Positions 44,549 through 54,210 of a DNA stretch of 64,000 bases are shown here, in pieces (position 1 is the first letter of the stretch; each line of letters opens with the position of its first letter). Below the pieces are notes generated by a model. That model was not told the origin of the DNA. It was given only the letters and a program-made list of their open reading frames with translations, and searched no databases. The stretch lies in the NCBI RefSeq assembly GCF_010726245.1, contig NZ_AP022561.1, positions 2,666,001-2,730,000 of the forward strand, in the 5' to 3' direction. This stretch comes from Mycolicibacterium aichiense. Its GTDB lineage: Bacteria > Actinomycetota > Actinomycetes > Mycobacteriales > Mycobacteriaceae. The position numbers and the translations under genes were made by a program.

Positions 44549-45645
44549 TGCTCAAATATCGTGGATCCTCGCTGATCAGAGCCGGCTTCATCGGCCTGGC
44601 GCTGATCGTGCTCGTCATCACCATCGGGCTACAGCCCGAGCGGTTGGTGTCGCTTGCCACGTCGATCCGGCATCAGGCGCTGTTCACCGAAGCCGGCGGC
44701 CTGCAGGCCGGTAACGACGTCAAGGTGTCCGGCGTCAAGGTCGGCACGGTTTCGGATGTGTCTTTGCAGCACGGCAAGGCATTGGTGACGTTCATGGTCA
44801 AGGGTTCGGTTCGGCTCGGCGCCGACACCGAAGCCCATATCCGTACCGGAACGCTGCTCGGACAACGGATCCTGACCTTGGAGTCCAATGGCAAAGGATC
44901 GCTGCGGTCGTCCGATGTGATCCCCGTGTCGCGCACCGGGTCGCCGTACTCGCTGAGCCAGTCGCTGGAGGATTTCGCGGGCAACACCGCCGATACCGAC
45001 ACTGCGGCGGTCAATCAGTCGTTGGACACGCTGTCCGACACCCTCGATCGGATCAGCCCGCAGTTGGGACCGACCTTCGACGGCATCAGCAAGCTGTCGC
45101 GAATGATCAACGAGCGCAACGAGTCACTGGGCAACCTGCTCAAGAGCGCCGCCAATGTGACCGGGATCCTGTCGCAGCGCAGTGCGCAGGTGAACACCCT
45201 GCTGCTCAACGCCAACGACCTGATCGGCGTGCTCTCGCAACGCCGCTACGCGATCGCGAACCTGCTGGCCAGTACTTCCGCTCTGGCCAAGCAGCTCAGC
45301 GGACTCGTCGCCGACAACGAAAAGGATCTGGCACCCGCTTTGGAGAAGCTCAACTCCGTGACCGCCATGTTGGAGAAGAACAATGCCAACATCACGGCGG
45401 CGATGAAGGGCCTGGCCAAGTTCCAGCTGACGCAGGCCGAAGCGGTCAACGGCGGGTTCTACTACAACGCCTTCGTCGCCAACCTGAACCCGGCGCAAAC
45501 CCTGCAGCCCTTCTTCGACTACGCGCTGGGCTTCCGGCGCGGCACCGATGCGGGGCAGCCTGCCGACAATGCTGGACCGCGCGCGGAGATCCCGTTCCCG
45601 TACAACGGAATACCGCAGCCCAATGAGCGATGGGGACAGCCATGA
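44548..45645 (+). CDS. mceC: Mce family protein, C position
   Basis: A 365-residue MCE protein starting at ATG 44548, overlapping mceB as TAATG; an upstream in-frame start inside mceB is rejected. It has one anchor, the MCE domain HQALFTEAGGLQAGNDVKVSGVKVGTVSDVSL and then coiled needle helices (LSDTLDRISPQLGPTFDGISKLSRMINERNESLGNLL). It ends in a Pro/Arg-rich tail. Confidence 0.9.
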   Translation: MLKYRGSSLIRAGFIGLALIVLVITIGLQPERLVSLATSIRHQALFTEAGGLQAGNDVKVSGVKVGTVSDVSLQHGKALVTFMVKGSVRLGADTEAHIRTGTLLGQRILTLESNGKGSLRSSDVIPVSRTGSPYSLSQSLEDFAGNTADTDTAAVNQSLDTLSDTLDRISPQLGPTFDGISKLSRMINERNESLGNLLKSAANVTGILSQRSAQVNTLLLNANDLIGVLSQRRYAIANLLASTSALAKQLSGLVADNEKDLAPALEKLNSVTAMLEKNNANITAAMKGLAKFQLTQAEAVNGGFYYNAFVANLNPAQTLQPFFDYALGFRRGTDAGQPADNAGPRAEIPFPYNGIPQPNERWGQP

Positions 45646-47117
45646 AGTCTCGCAGAGGAGTGACGATCGCCGTATCCGCGGTGCTCGCCGTATTGATCGT
45701 CGGCGGGATTGCGCTGCTGGTCCGCCAGGCGTTCTTCAAGCCCAATACGATCACCGCGTACTTCACCAGCGCCACCGCGATCTACCCCGGTGACGAGGTG
45801 CGGGTCGCCGGGGTCAAGGTCGGCAAGATCGAGTCGATCGACGCCCAGGGGACCAAGGCCAGATTCGTGTTGGCCGTCGACCGGGACGTGCCGATTCCGG
45901 CCAACGCCGAGGCGGTGATCGTCTCGCAGAACCTGGTCGGTGCTCGCTACATCCAGCTCACCCCGCCCTACGACGACAAAGGCCCGAAGATGACCGACGG
46001 GGCGGTGATCGGGCTGGACCGCACCGCGGTTCCGGTCGAGTGGGATCAGATCAAGACCGAGTTGATGCGCCTGGCCACCGATCTCGGCCCGAAGAGCGAC
46101 GGGCAGCCGACATCCATCGGCCGCTTCATCGACAGCGCCGCCAATGCCCTGGACGGTAATGGGGAAAAGCTGCGGGACACCATCAAGCAGCTGTCCGGTG
46201 TCAGCAAGGTGCTTGCCGACGGCAGCGGCAACATCGTCGACACCATCAAGAACCTGCAGATCTTCGTGACGGCCTTGCGCGACAGCAACACTCAGATCGT
46301 CCAGTTCCAGGATCGGTTGGCATCGCTGACCAGCGTGGTGGACGGCAGCCGGTCCGACCTGGACGGCGCCCTGACAAATCTGTCCAGCGCGGTCGTCGAC
46401 GTCCAGCGGTTCATCGCGGGTTCACGCAATCAGACCGCCGAGCAGATTCAGCGGCTGGGCAACGTGACCAAGAACCTCGCCGACAACAAGCTCGTCGTCG
46501 AGAACCTGTTACATGTGGCGCCGAACGCGATCGGCAACGCGTACAACATCTACAACCCCGACTCCCAAAGTGCGATGGGTGGATTCGCGCTGGCGAACTT
46601 CTCCAACCCCCTGCAGGTCATCTGCTCGGCCATCGGAGCTGTGCAGAATGCCACCGCTCCGGAGACCGGCAAGTTGTGCGCGCAGTACCTCGGCCCGGCG
46701 CTGCGGCTGCTCAACTTCAACTACCTGCCGTTCCCGTTCAACGCGTACCTCGGTAAGTCCACCAGCCCGGACAAGCTGATCTACAGCGACCCCGCGCTGG
46801 CACCTGGCGGCACCGGCGGGATCCCGCCGGGTTACGAGGTTCCGCCTGCGGTCTCGGCCTACACCGGCTACAACGGTGACGTTCCCGGCCCCGCCGGCTG
46901 GGGCGGCCCGCCGAACACCCATCAAGGCGCCTACGCGCCGAATGGTCTGCCCGCTGATCCGTCGCCTGCGCTGTTCCCCGGTGCACCGATCCCGCCCGGA
47001 GTGCCGGTCGGACCGGCGGCTCAACCGCCCTCGAACCTGCAGGGCATGCTGTTGCCCGCCGAAGCGGCGCCGCCTGCTCCGGCTCCGGCTGCCGCTGAAG
47101 GGAACCCGCCATCATGA
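45642..47117 (+). CDS. mceD: Mce family protein, D position
   Basis: A 491-residue MCE protein. ATG 45642 overlaps the mceC stop as ATGA, so it is chosen over ATG 45630. N-terminal anchor, MCE domain ITAYFTSATAIYPGDEVRVAGVKVGKIESIDAQGTKARFVLAVDRDVPI, needle helices, then a Pro/Gly/Ala-rich extended tail of about 120 residues with many GxPP turns, expected on D-position proteins. Confidence 0.92.
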   Translation: MKSRRGVTIAVSAVLAVLIVGGIALLVRQAFFKPNTITAYFTSATAIYPGDEVRVAGVKVGKIESIDAQGTKARFVLAVDRDVPIPANAEAVIVSQNLVGARYIQLTPPYDDKGPKMTDGAVIGLDRTAVPVEWDQIKTELMRLATDLGPKSDGQPTSIGRFIDSAANALDGNGEKLRDTIKQLSGVSKVLADGSGNIVDTIKNLQIFVTALRDSNTQIVQFQDRLASLTSVVDGSRSDLDGALTNLSSAVVDVQRFIAGSRNQTAEQIQRLGNVTKNLADNKLVVENLLHVAPNAIGNAYNIYNPDSQSAMGGFALANFSNPLQVICSAIGAVQNATAPETGKLCAQYLGPALRLLNFNYLPFPFNAYLGKSTSPDKLIYSDPALAPGGTGGIPPGYEVPPAVSAYTGYNGDVPGPAGWGGPPNTHQGAYAPNGLPADPSPALFPGAPIPPGVPVGPAAQPPSNLQGMLLPAEAAPPAPAPAAAEGNPPS

Positions 47118-48445
47118 TCCGTCGCGGTTCGGTGCAGCGCCTGGCGGTCACCGCCTCGTGCATCGCGGTCACGGTGACCGGCTGTAGTTTCGGTGGTCTG
47201 AACTCCCTGCCGTTGCCGGGAACCGTCGGACACGGCAAGGGTGCGAACACCTACCACATCGAAATTGCCAATGTGGGTCAGCTGGAATCGAATTCGCCGG
47301 TCATGGTCGGTGATGTCGTGGTCGGCAGTGTCGGTGACATGACGGTCACCGACTGGCATGCCGATGTCGAGGTATCGGTCCAGCCCGGCGTCGTGATTCC
47401 GGCCAACGCGGTGGCCTCGGTGGGACAGACCAGCCTGTTGGGCTCCATGCACCTGGCGCTGAACCCCCCGCTGGGTCAGGCGCCGACCGGAGTCCTGCAG
47501 CCCGGCGCCACACTGGGCCTCAATCGTTCGTCGACGTACCCGTCGACCGAGCAGACCCTTTCGGCGCTGTCGGTGGTCGTCAACGGTGGTGGACTGGGCC
47601 AGATCGGCGACATCATCCACGAGTTCAGCGCCGCGCTGAACGGCAGAACCGACCAGATCCGGGACCTGCTCACGAGGCTCAACGATTTCGTCGGCCTGCT
47701 GGCCACCCAGCGCGACAGCATCAACGAGGCGGTGAATTCGCTGAACCGCCTGGCCGGTACGTTCGCTGCGCAGCAGGGAGTCCTCACCGACGCGCTGAAC
47801 CGGATCCCGCCGGCGCTGGACGTGCTGATCAAGGAACGTCCCCGCATCACGACGGCGCTGGAGAAGTTCCGCGATTTCTCGAACCTGGCCACCGGTCTGG
47901 TCAACGACACGAAGGCCGATCTCGTGCGTAACCTGCAGAACCTGGAGCCCACGCTGAAGTCACTGGCCGATGTCGGACCGAAGCTGGACACGGCGCTGGC
48001 GTACCTGCCGACGTTCCCGTACACGCAGCAGGTCATCGACCGCGCGATCCGCGGCGACTATCTGAATCAGTTCATCATCTTCGACTTCACCGTTCCGCGG
48101 CTCAAGAAGACCCTGATGCTCGGTACTCGCTGGGGTGATGAGAACGCCAAACTCGTTCCCGCGCCTGGTGATCCGTGGTACGCGACCTATACCTACGATC
48201 CGTTGAATGCGCCGTTCAGCCCGGCGCCGCCCCCGACCCAGGTGGCCGACCTCTCACAGGAGTTCGGTCCCGGTCCGGCGCCGGTACCCGGGCAACCCGC
48301 TCAGCTGACCAATGCCACGCAACCCGCCCCGGGGACGGGTACCGGTCCGTTGCCAGGCCCGGCCACCGGTCCGTTGCCAGGCCCGGCCACCGGTCCCTTA
48401 CCCGGCCCGGCTCCGGAAGCAGTGCCACAGGACGGGGGTAACTGA
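47114..48445 (+). CDS. mceE: Mce family lipoprotein, E position
   Basis: A 443-residue Mce lipoprotein. The signal ends in VTGC, with Cys24 as lipidation site, the E-position hallmark (LprK type). The MCE domain follows (YHIEIANVGQLESNSPVMVGDVVVGSVGDM), then needle helices and a Pro-rich C-terminus holding three 24-bp repeats. It overlaps mceD as ATGA and mceF by one base. Confidence 0.92.
   Translation: MIRRGSVQRLAVTASCIAVTVTGCSFGGLNSLPLPGTVGHGKGANTYHIEIANVGQLESNSPVMVGDVVVGSVGDMTVTDWHADVEVSVQPGVVIPANAVASVGQTSLLGSMHLALNPPLGQAPTGVLQPGATLGLNRSSTYPSTEQTLSALSVVVNGGGLGQIGDIIHEFSAALNGRTDQIRDLLTRLNDFVGLLATQRDSINEAVNSLNRLAGTFAAQQGVLTDALNRIPPALDVLIKERPRITTALEKFRDFSNLATGLVNDTKADLVRNLQNLEPTLKSLADVGPKLDTALAYLPTFPYTQQVIDRAIRGDYLNQFIIFDFTVPRLKKTLMLGTRWGDENAKLVPAPGDPWYATYTYDPLNAPFSPAPPPTQVADLSQEFGPGPAPVPGQPAQLTNATQPAPGTGTGPLPGPATGPLPGPATGPLPGPAPEAVPQDGGN
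48341..48412 (+). repeat. Three 24-bp units coding (TGPLPGPA) repeats in MceE
   Basis: Units at 48341-48364, 48365-48388 and 48389-48412; the first two are identical and the third differs at a few bases. They add Pro/Gly-rich 8-residue repeats near the MceE C-terminus. Confidence 0.85.
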
Positions 48446-50040
48446 TGCTGACGCGTTTCGTCCGCAATCAGCTGATCATCTTCACCATCGCGTCGGTGGT
48501 CGGGATCGCCGTCATGGTCATGGTGTACATGCAGGCGCCCACCTTGCTCGGCATCGGCCGCATCACGGTCAAGCTCGAGCTGCCGAGAACCGGTGGGCTG
48601 TACCAGTTCTCGAACGTGACCTACCGCGGCGTGCAGCTCGGCAAGGTCACCGAGGTGGTGCCGACCCGCTCCGGGGCGGTGGCCACCCTGTCGCTGGCCA
48701 GCAATCCGAAGGTGCCGACCGATCTCCAGGCCCGGGTGCTCAGTGTGTCTGCGGTCGGTGAGCAGTACGTGGATCTGGTGCCGCGCACCGACTCCGGACC
48801 GTTCCTCCAGGACGGCTCGGTGATTCCCGCCAAGAACGCGACCGTCCCGCAGGCCGTGGGCCCGGTGCTCGATCAGACGAACGAATTGCTCAAAAGCATT
48901 CCCACCAACCGGATCGCCAACCTGCTGGACAGCGCGTACCAGGGGCTCAACGGCGCCGGTGACGACCTCACCACGTTGAACGACTCCGCGTCCCGGCTGG
49001 CTGCCGATTTCAACGCGACCGCCGATCAGACCCGCGCCCTGGTGGAGGACAGCCGCCCGCTGCTCGACGGCCAGCTTGCCTCCACCGATGCGATCCGCAC
49101 CTGGGCGCACAGCCTGGCCGGCATCACCGGCCAGCTGAACACCAACGATCCGCAGTGGCGCAGCATTCTGGCCAACGGGCCCGGAGCGGCCGACGAGGCC
49201 TCCGCATTGTTCAACCAGGTGAAGCCGACGCTACCGATCCTGCTGGCGAGTCTGTCGACGGTGGGACAGGTCGGCGTGACGTACAACAAGAGCCTGGAAC
49301 AACTTCTGGTGCTGTTGCCGCCGTACATCGGATCGATCCAGGCGGTCGGCTCGCCGCTGAACAACCCGACGGGCATGACGCTGGGTGACTTCACCCTGAC
49401 GATCAGCGACCCGCCCGCCTGCACGGTGGGCTTCCTGCCGCCGTCGCAATGGCGTTCACCGGAGGACACCTCCACCATCGACACTCCGGACGGCCTGTAC
49501 TGCAAGCTGCCGCAGGACTCGCCGATCGCGGTCCGCGGCGCGCGCAACTATCCGTGCCAGGCCGAGCCCGGTAAGCGGGCACCGACGGTGGAGATCTGCG
49601 ACAGCGACAAGCCTTTCGAGCCGTTGGCCATGCGCCAGCATGCGACCGGACCCAACCCGATCGATCCCAACCTGATCGCGCAGGGAATCCCGCCTGACGA
49701 CCGCACGACGTTCCAGAACAACATTTATGGGCCGCTCCAGGGCACTCCGATGCCGCCGGGTCCGGTTCCGGCACCTGCCGGCACGCCGATACCTCCTGTC
49801 CCGGACACGTTGGCGCCCAAGGGTGTTCCGGACATCGCGCCGACCGACCAGGGCGGCGGACCGGCGGTTGCGCCCAGCGCCTTCACACCGGGTTCGGCCG
49901 GCGGCCCGTCGGTGGCCATCGCCACCTACGACCCGGCCACCGGGCATTACGCCACGCCCGACGGTCACGTGGGCCAGCAGACCAATCTGGCGAAGGTGAA
50001 CGGGGATATGTCGTGGAAGGATCTGCTGCCGACGACATGA
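48445..50040 (+). CDS. mceF: Mce family protein, F position
   Basis: A 531-residue MCE protein. One N-terminal anchor, MCE domain ITVKLELPRTGGLYQFSNVTYRGVQLGKVTEVVPTRSGAVATLSLA, then ARVLSVSAVGEQYVDLVPRTDSGPFLQDG. Helical region follows, and then a long Cys-containing, Pro-rich tail (TPMPPGPVPAPAGTPIPPVPDT) ending in GDMSWKDLLPTT, typical of F-position proteins. It closes the six-gene mce set. Confidence 0.92.
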   Translation: MLTRFVRNQLIIFTIASVVGIAVMVMVYMQAPTLLGIGRITVKLELPRTGGLYQFSNVTYRGVQLGKVTEVVPTRSGAVATLSLASNPKVPTDLQARVLSVSAVGEQYVDLVPRTDSGPFLQDGSVIPAKNATVPQAVGPVLDQTNELLKSIPTNRIANLLDSAYQGLNGAGDDLTTLNDSASRLAADFNATADQTRALVEDSRPLLDGQLASTDAIRTWAHSLAGITGQLNTNDPQWRSILANGPGAADEASALFNQVKPTLPILLASLSTVGQVGVTYNKSLEQLLVLLPPYIGSIQAVGSPLNNPTGMTLGDFTLTISDPPACTVGFLPPSQWRSPEDTSTIDTPDGLYCKLPQDSPIAVRGARNYPCQAEPGKRAPTVEICDSDKPFEPLAMRQHATGPNPIDPNLIAQGIPPDDRTTFQNNIYGPLQGTPMPPGPVPAPAGTPIPPVPDTLAPKGVPDIAPTDQGGGPAVAPSAFTPGSAGGPSVAIATYDPATGHYATPDGHVGQQTNLAKVNGDMSWKDLLPTT

Positions 50041-50063
50041 CCACAGATCAGGGGAGAGGCCAC

Positions 50064-50579
50064 ATGCGTAAGTCACGAACGCTGATCGGCGTCACGGCGC
50101 TGACCGCCGCGGTGCTCGGCGGCCTCCTGAATCCGGCTGCCGCGAACGCCAATGAAAAGTGGGCGCTCAACGGCACATTCCAGGCGACGTCCAACGGTGA
50201 ATGGGCGACCACCAATGACGTGTTCCACGATGAGCGCAGCATCCGCAGCATCTGGACGATCAACTCGACATGCAGCTATCCCACCGAATGCACCGGCACG
50301 GTGAGCAGCGACGCCGGGTGGACGGCTCCGATCTATCAGACCGGCGGAGACTGGCGGGTCAAGCGGGTCATCGAGGACTGGATGCCATGCCAGGACGGCA
50401 CCAGCGCGCCGGGCTTACAGGTGATCCGATTCCACGGGTCCACCCCGGGTGGTGATCAGACCGACCCCACCTCCAACATGCTGGTGGGTCAGGACTCGAC
50501 CACGGGTCAGCCGGGTGCCTGCGGGCGCAGCCTCGCGCTGTTCATCAACATGCCGTTCAAGTTGATCAAGCTGACCTGA
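50064..50579 (+). CDS. Secreted Mce-operon-associated protein
   Basis: A 171-residue exported protein. Signal peptide MRKSRTLIGVTALTAAVLGGLLNPAAANA, then a compact beta-rich domain with four Cys residues (CSYPTEC, PCQDG, ACGRS) able to form disulfides. ATG 50064 has GGGGAG just upstream; ATG 50037, which overlaps the mceF stop, is the alternative. Such small secreted proteins are often encoded behind mce operons; function unknown. It converges on the dehydrogenase gene with a 14-nt overlap. Confidence 0.78.
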   Translation: MRKSRTLIGVTALTAAVLGGLLNPAAANANEKWALNGTFQATSNGEWATTNDVFHDERSIRSIWTINSTCSYPTECTGTVSSDAGWTAPIYQTGGDWRVKRVIEDWMPCQDGTSAPGLQVIRFHGSTPGGDQTDPTSNMLVGQDSTTGQPGACGRSLALFINMPFKLIKLT

Positions 50580-52125
50580 CGTCGCCGGCCATGTCGAGTG
50601 CGGCCACATAGCTGAACAACATCGACGCGCCGATCGGGTTCCCGCCGCCGGGATAGGTGGTTCCGCTGACCGCGGCCATGGTGTTGCCTGCCGCGTACAG
50701 CCCCGGGATCGGCCGGCCGGACTCGTCGAGCACCCGGGCCCTGGTATCGGTACGCAGCCCGCCCTTGGTCCCGAGATCGGACAGTCCGAATGCCGCCGCG
50801 TGGAACGGAGGTGTGTCGATCGCGACCATGGGTGATTCGCCCCCGGAGAACGCCCGGTCATACGCCTCGTCGCCGCGTCCGAAGTCGGTGTCGGCACCCG
50901 CAGCGACCATCGCGTTGTACCGGGTGACCGTCTTGTCCAGCGCGTCGGCGGGGACCCCGATCAGCTCGGCCAGTTCGGCCAGAGTGTCTGCGCTGCGCCA
51001 TAATCCGGCATCCCGATAGCTCTCGGTGTCCACCATCGAGACGTTGGTCGCTTTCACCGGCGGGACCTCGCCCTCGCGGTTGTCGTAAATCATCCAGAAC
51101 GGGACGTCCAGGCGGCCGGCCTGCATCTCGGTGATGATCTGCCTGCCGATCCGGTCGTAGGCCGCGGACTCGTTGACGAACCGCTGCCCTGCTTGATTGA
51201 CGAAAATGCCGCCGGTGAACCACAACGCGAATGCCGACCGGCCGTCGGGATGGGTCAGCCCCGGCGACCACCACGCCTGGTCCATCAGATCGGTGGCCGC
51301 GCCGATCCGCATCGCGGCCTGCAATGCCGCACCGGTACTGCCGGGGCCGCCCATGGTGTCGCGGGCCTCGCCGGGCACGCGAAAGGTCCGTCGTAACTCG
51401 GGATTGTGCTCGAATCCGCCTGCGGCCAAGAGGACTCCGCGCCGGGCGCGAATCCGGACCGGGCTGCCGTCGCGCTGCACCACCGCCCCGACCACCCGAC
51501 CCTCGTCGGTGATGAGATCGGTCAGCTGGGTGTTGCGATAGAGCGCCGCGTCGGGATAGCCGGCCAGCGCCGCGAGGAACCGGCCGATCAGCGCCCGTCC
51601 GCCGAAGAGTTTGTCCGGAGCCGGCGCGCCGAGCCGGTCGTGGTCGAGCGGCCCGCGCACGGAACCGGCGTAGGGGCCGAGCTTCTCGCCGCGGATGGGA
51701 GCCGCCACGATGTGCCGTAAGCCGTCGCTGCGGGAGTCGGGCACCGACCCGTAGTAGTCCGGCCAGGGCAGCACGCTGAACACGAAGTTCTCGTCGGCTT
51801 CCAGGTATTCGATGAGACCGGGTCCGCGGCGGATGTAGGTCTCCTGCAGGTCCCGTGGGGTGCGGTCACCGATCACGCTGTGGAAGTAGTTCAGCGCCTT
51901 CTCGATCGTGTCATCGCTTCCCGCGCGCTGCAGGACCGGGTTGCACGGGAACCACATGCCGCCGCCGCCGGAATACGCTGTGGTGCCGCCGAACTTGTCG
52001 GTTGCCTCGACCAGCGCCACTGACAAGCCCTCGCGGGCCGCGGTGTAGGCGCCGGTGACACCGCCGCCGGACCCGGCCACGATGACGTCGACGGTCTCGT
52101 CGAACGGGGTGTCCTGCACAGTCAT
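50566..52125 (-). CDS. 3-ketosteroid delta1-dehydrogenase-like FAD protein
   Basis: A 519-residue FAD-dependent dehydrogenase. FAD motif VIVAGSGGGVTGAYTAAREGLSVALVEATDKFGGTTAYSGGGGMWFP (14-60) and the C-terminal AGNTMAAVSGTTYPGGGNPIGASMLFSYVAA match KstD/fumarate-reductase-type enzymes that desaturate ring A of 3-ketosteroids. ATG 52125 has GGGAGG upstream. Several kstD paralogues exist in mycobacteria, so exact substrate is uncertain. It converges with the KstR-boxed mce operon, supporting a steroid role. Confidence 0.82.
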   Translation of the reverse strand: MTVQDTPFDETVDVIVAGSGGGVTGAYTAAREGLSVALVEATDKFGGTTAYSGGGGMWFPCNPVLQRAGSDDTIEKALNYFHSVIGDRTPRDLQETYIRRGPGLIEYLEADENFVFSVLPWPDYYGSVPDSRSDGLRHIVAAPIRGEKLGPYAGSVRGPLDHDRLGAPAPDKLFGGRALIGRFLAALAGYPDAALYRNTQLTDLITDEGRVVGAVVQRDGSPVRIRARRGVLLAAGGFEHNPELRRTFRVPGEARDTMGGPGSTGAALQAAMRIGAATDLMDQAWWSPGLTHPDGRSAFALWFTGGIFVNQAGQRFVNESAAYDRIGRQIITEMQAGRLDVPFWMIYDNREGEVPPVKATNVSMVDTESYRDAGLWRSADTLAELAELIGVPADALDKTVTRYNAMVAAGADTDFGRGDEAYDRAFSGGESPMVAIDTPPFHAAAFGLSDLGTKGGLRTDTRARVLDESGRPIPGLYAAGNTMAAVSGTTYPGGGNPIGASMLFSYVAALDMAGDVRSA

Positions 52126-52210
52126 CGGCCTCCCTTTGTCGCTGGCACCCACTGTGATCGGTGCCCGTGCGGGAAGCAAGAACCACTCCCGGTGAGCGGG
52201 GTGGCCGCGT

Positions 52211-53302
52211 TCAGAGCGCGATGTGCTCGCGATTGCGGCGGGCGGAGCCCGTGTCGGCGTCGAAGAAGTACGTCCGCTCCGGCGGCATCTCAAGGCCGAT
52301 GCGGGTGCCGGCAGGCAGGTCGGTGCCGGCTGGTGCGTGGACGATGACCCGCGCGCTGTCCGCGCCGCTGGTATCGACCAGTGCGGTCACCAACACATGG
52401 CTGCCCAGCGGCTCGACGAAGTCGACCCGCGCTGGCAGCAGCCCCTCGGTGTAGCCGGCGTGAAGCTGCAGGTGTTCCGGACGAACCCCGACCGTCACCG
52501 GACCGTCCGGTGTCGAGACCGCTGTCACGGCGGTCTCGGCGAGGTGCAGCACGCCCGAGCGGACCTCGCCCGCAATGAGGTTCATCGGGGGACTGCCCAT
52601 GAACGCGGCGACGAAGGTGTTGGCCGGGCGGTTGTAGATCTCGTCGGGTGTGCCGATCTGCTGGATCGAGCCGCCGGACATCACACACAGCCGGTCGCCG
52701 AGCGTCATCGCCTCGACCTGATCGTGCGTGACGTAGATCGAGGTGACCGGAAGTTCGCGGTGCAATCGCTTCAGATCCCCGCGGACCTGATTGCGCAATT
52801 TGGCATCGAGATTCGACAGCGGTTCGTCGAGCAGGAACGCCTGCGGCTGACGGACCAGTGCGCGACCCATCGCGACTCGCTGGCGCTGGCCGCCGGAGAG
52901 CTGACCGGGCTTGCGGTCCAACAGCATGTCGATCTCGAGCAGGGCGGCAGTCTCCCGGACTCGCCGTTCGATCTCGGCGCGTGGTGTCTTGCGCTGCGCA
53001 AGGCCGTAGGCCAGATTGCGGTAGACCGTCATATGCGGGTACAGCGCGTAATTCTGGAACACCATCGCGATGTCACGCTCACCGGGCGCCAGGCCGGTAA
53101 CGGTGCGGTCGCCGATCCTGATCTCACCGGATGTCGGCTTGTCAAGCCCGGCAAGCAGTCTCAACGCCGTGCTCTTGCCGCACCCCGACGGCCCGACCAG
53201 GATGAGGAACTCCCCGTCGGCAACCGTCAGGTTGAAATCCTTCAGAGCGACCACGCCACCGGCGTAACGCCTTGTCACGTCCCGGAACTCGACTTCTGCC
53301 AT
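52211..53302 (-). CDS. Sugar ABC transporter ATPase (MsmK/UgpC type)
   Basis: A 363-residue ATPase. Walker A GPSGCGKST (37-45), signature LSGGQRQRVAMGRALV, LLDEPLSNLDAKLR, HDQVEAMTLGDR, and a C-terminal TOBE/OB regulatory region of about 120 residues, typical of carbohydrate importers. Last gene of the sugar operon, starting 2 nt after the permease stop. In M. tuberculosis the comparable Rv2038c lies with Rv2039c-Rv2041c. Confidence 0.9.
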   Translation of the reverse strand: MAEVEFRDVTRRYAGGVVALKDFNLTVADGEFLILVGPSGCGKSTALRLLAGLDKPTSGEIRIGDRTVTGLAPGERDIAMVFQNYALYPHMTVYRNLAYGLAQRKTPRAEIERRVRETAALLEIDMLLDRKPGQLSGGQRQRVAMGRALVRQPQAFLLDEPLSNLDAKLRNQVRGDLKRLHRELPVTSIYVTHDQVEAMTLGDRLCVMSGGSIQQIGTPDEIYNRPANTFVAAFMGSPPMNLIAGEVRSGVLHLAETAVTAVSTPDGPVTVGVRPEHLQLHAGYTEGLLPARVDFVEPLGSHVLVTALVDTSGADSARVIVHAPAGTDLPAGTRIGLEMPPERTYFFDADTGSARRNREHIAL

Positions 53303-53304
53303 GC

Positions 53305-54210
53305 TCAGCCCTTCAATCCCTGGCTCGCGACCGACTGCACGAAATAGCGTTGCGCTCCGACGAATACCAGCAGCATCGGCAACAGGCTCATCACATTGGC
53401 CGCCATCAGCAGCGGCCATTTGACGTGGTGGGCGCCCTGGAAGTAGCTCAGCCCCAGCGGGATCGTCATCTGATCCTGCGATGTGATGACGATCAGCGGC
53501 CACAGGAAGTCGTTCCACGATGTGAGCACGGTCAACGCTGCCAACGTCGACAGCGCGGGCAATGACAGCGGGAGGATGATCTTCACCAGCACGCCGATTC
53601 GGGAGGTCCCGTCGACCCGCGCGGCTTCCTCCAGTTCGACGGGAACGGTCATGAAGAACTGACGCAGGAAGAAGATGCCGAACGCCGTCGCCAGATTCGG
53701 CAGCATCAGTGCACCGATGTGATCGATACCCATACCCGCCCACACGTTGTCGCCGAACCACTTGACGATCAGGAAGACCGGGATCATCGTCACCTGGAAC
53801 GGCACCATCAGCGTCGCCATCAGCGTCACGAAAAGCGCTCCGCGACCGAGGAATCGGATGCGCGCGAACGCGTATCCCGCCAGGCTGCACACCACGAGGT
53901 TGCTCACCAACACCACACCGGTCACCGCCGCGCTGTTGAGCAAGAAGTGCCCGAACGGCGCCGCGGCCCACGCCTCGGAGTAGTTCGAGAACTGTGGACT
54001 CTCCGGAAACAGCACCGGCGGGAAGCGATTGGCCTCGCCTTCGGTCTCCAGCGACGTGACCAGCATCCACAGCAACGGCACCAACAGAAGGAACGTCAAC
54101 GGGATCAGGACCAGATGCCACGGGCTGAACGGCAGCCGCCATCGCGACGTCCGGTCGGGCTCGACCGCGTCGACCTCGGCGACACTGCGGGGGGTGAGAA
54201 GGCCGGTCAT
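53305..54210 (-). CDS. Sugar ABC transporter permease (inner, MalG type)
   Basis: A 301-residue permease with six hydrophobic segments. It has LIPLTFLLLVPLLWMLVTSLETEGEANRFPPVLFPESPQFSNYSEAW and the EAA loop ELEEAARVDGTSRIGVLVKIILPLSLPALSTLAALTVLTSWNDFLWPL, typical of MalG-type carbohydrate permeases. ATG 54210 overlaps the previous permease as ATGA. Confidence 0.9.
   Translation of the reverse strand: MTGLLTPRSVAEVDAVEPDRTSRWRLPFSPWHLVLIPLTFLLLVPLLWMLVTSLETEGEANRFPPVLFPESPQFSNYSEAWAAAPFGHFLLNSAAVTGVVLVSNLVVCSLAGYAFARIRFLGRGALFVTLMATLMVPFQVTMIPVFLIVKWFGDNVWAGMGIDHIGALMLPNLATAFGIFFLRQFFMTVPVELEEAARVDGTSRIGVLVKIILPLSLPALSTLAALTVLTSWNDFLWPLIVITSQDQMTIPLGLSYFQGAHHVKWPLLMAANVMSLLPMLLVFVGAQRYFVQSVASQGLKG

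Noticed and set aside
40635..50040. Identification as the canonical mce4 operon
   Set aside because: Remembered Mce4A sequence does not match mceA here and the usual neighbours are absent; only the KstR-type box points to sterols, so no number was assigned.
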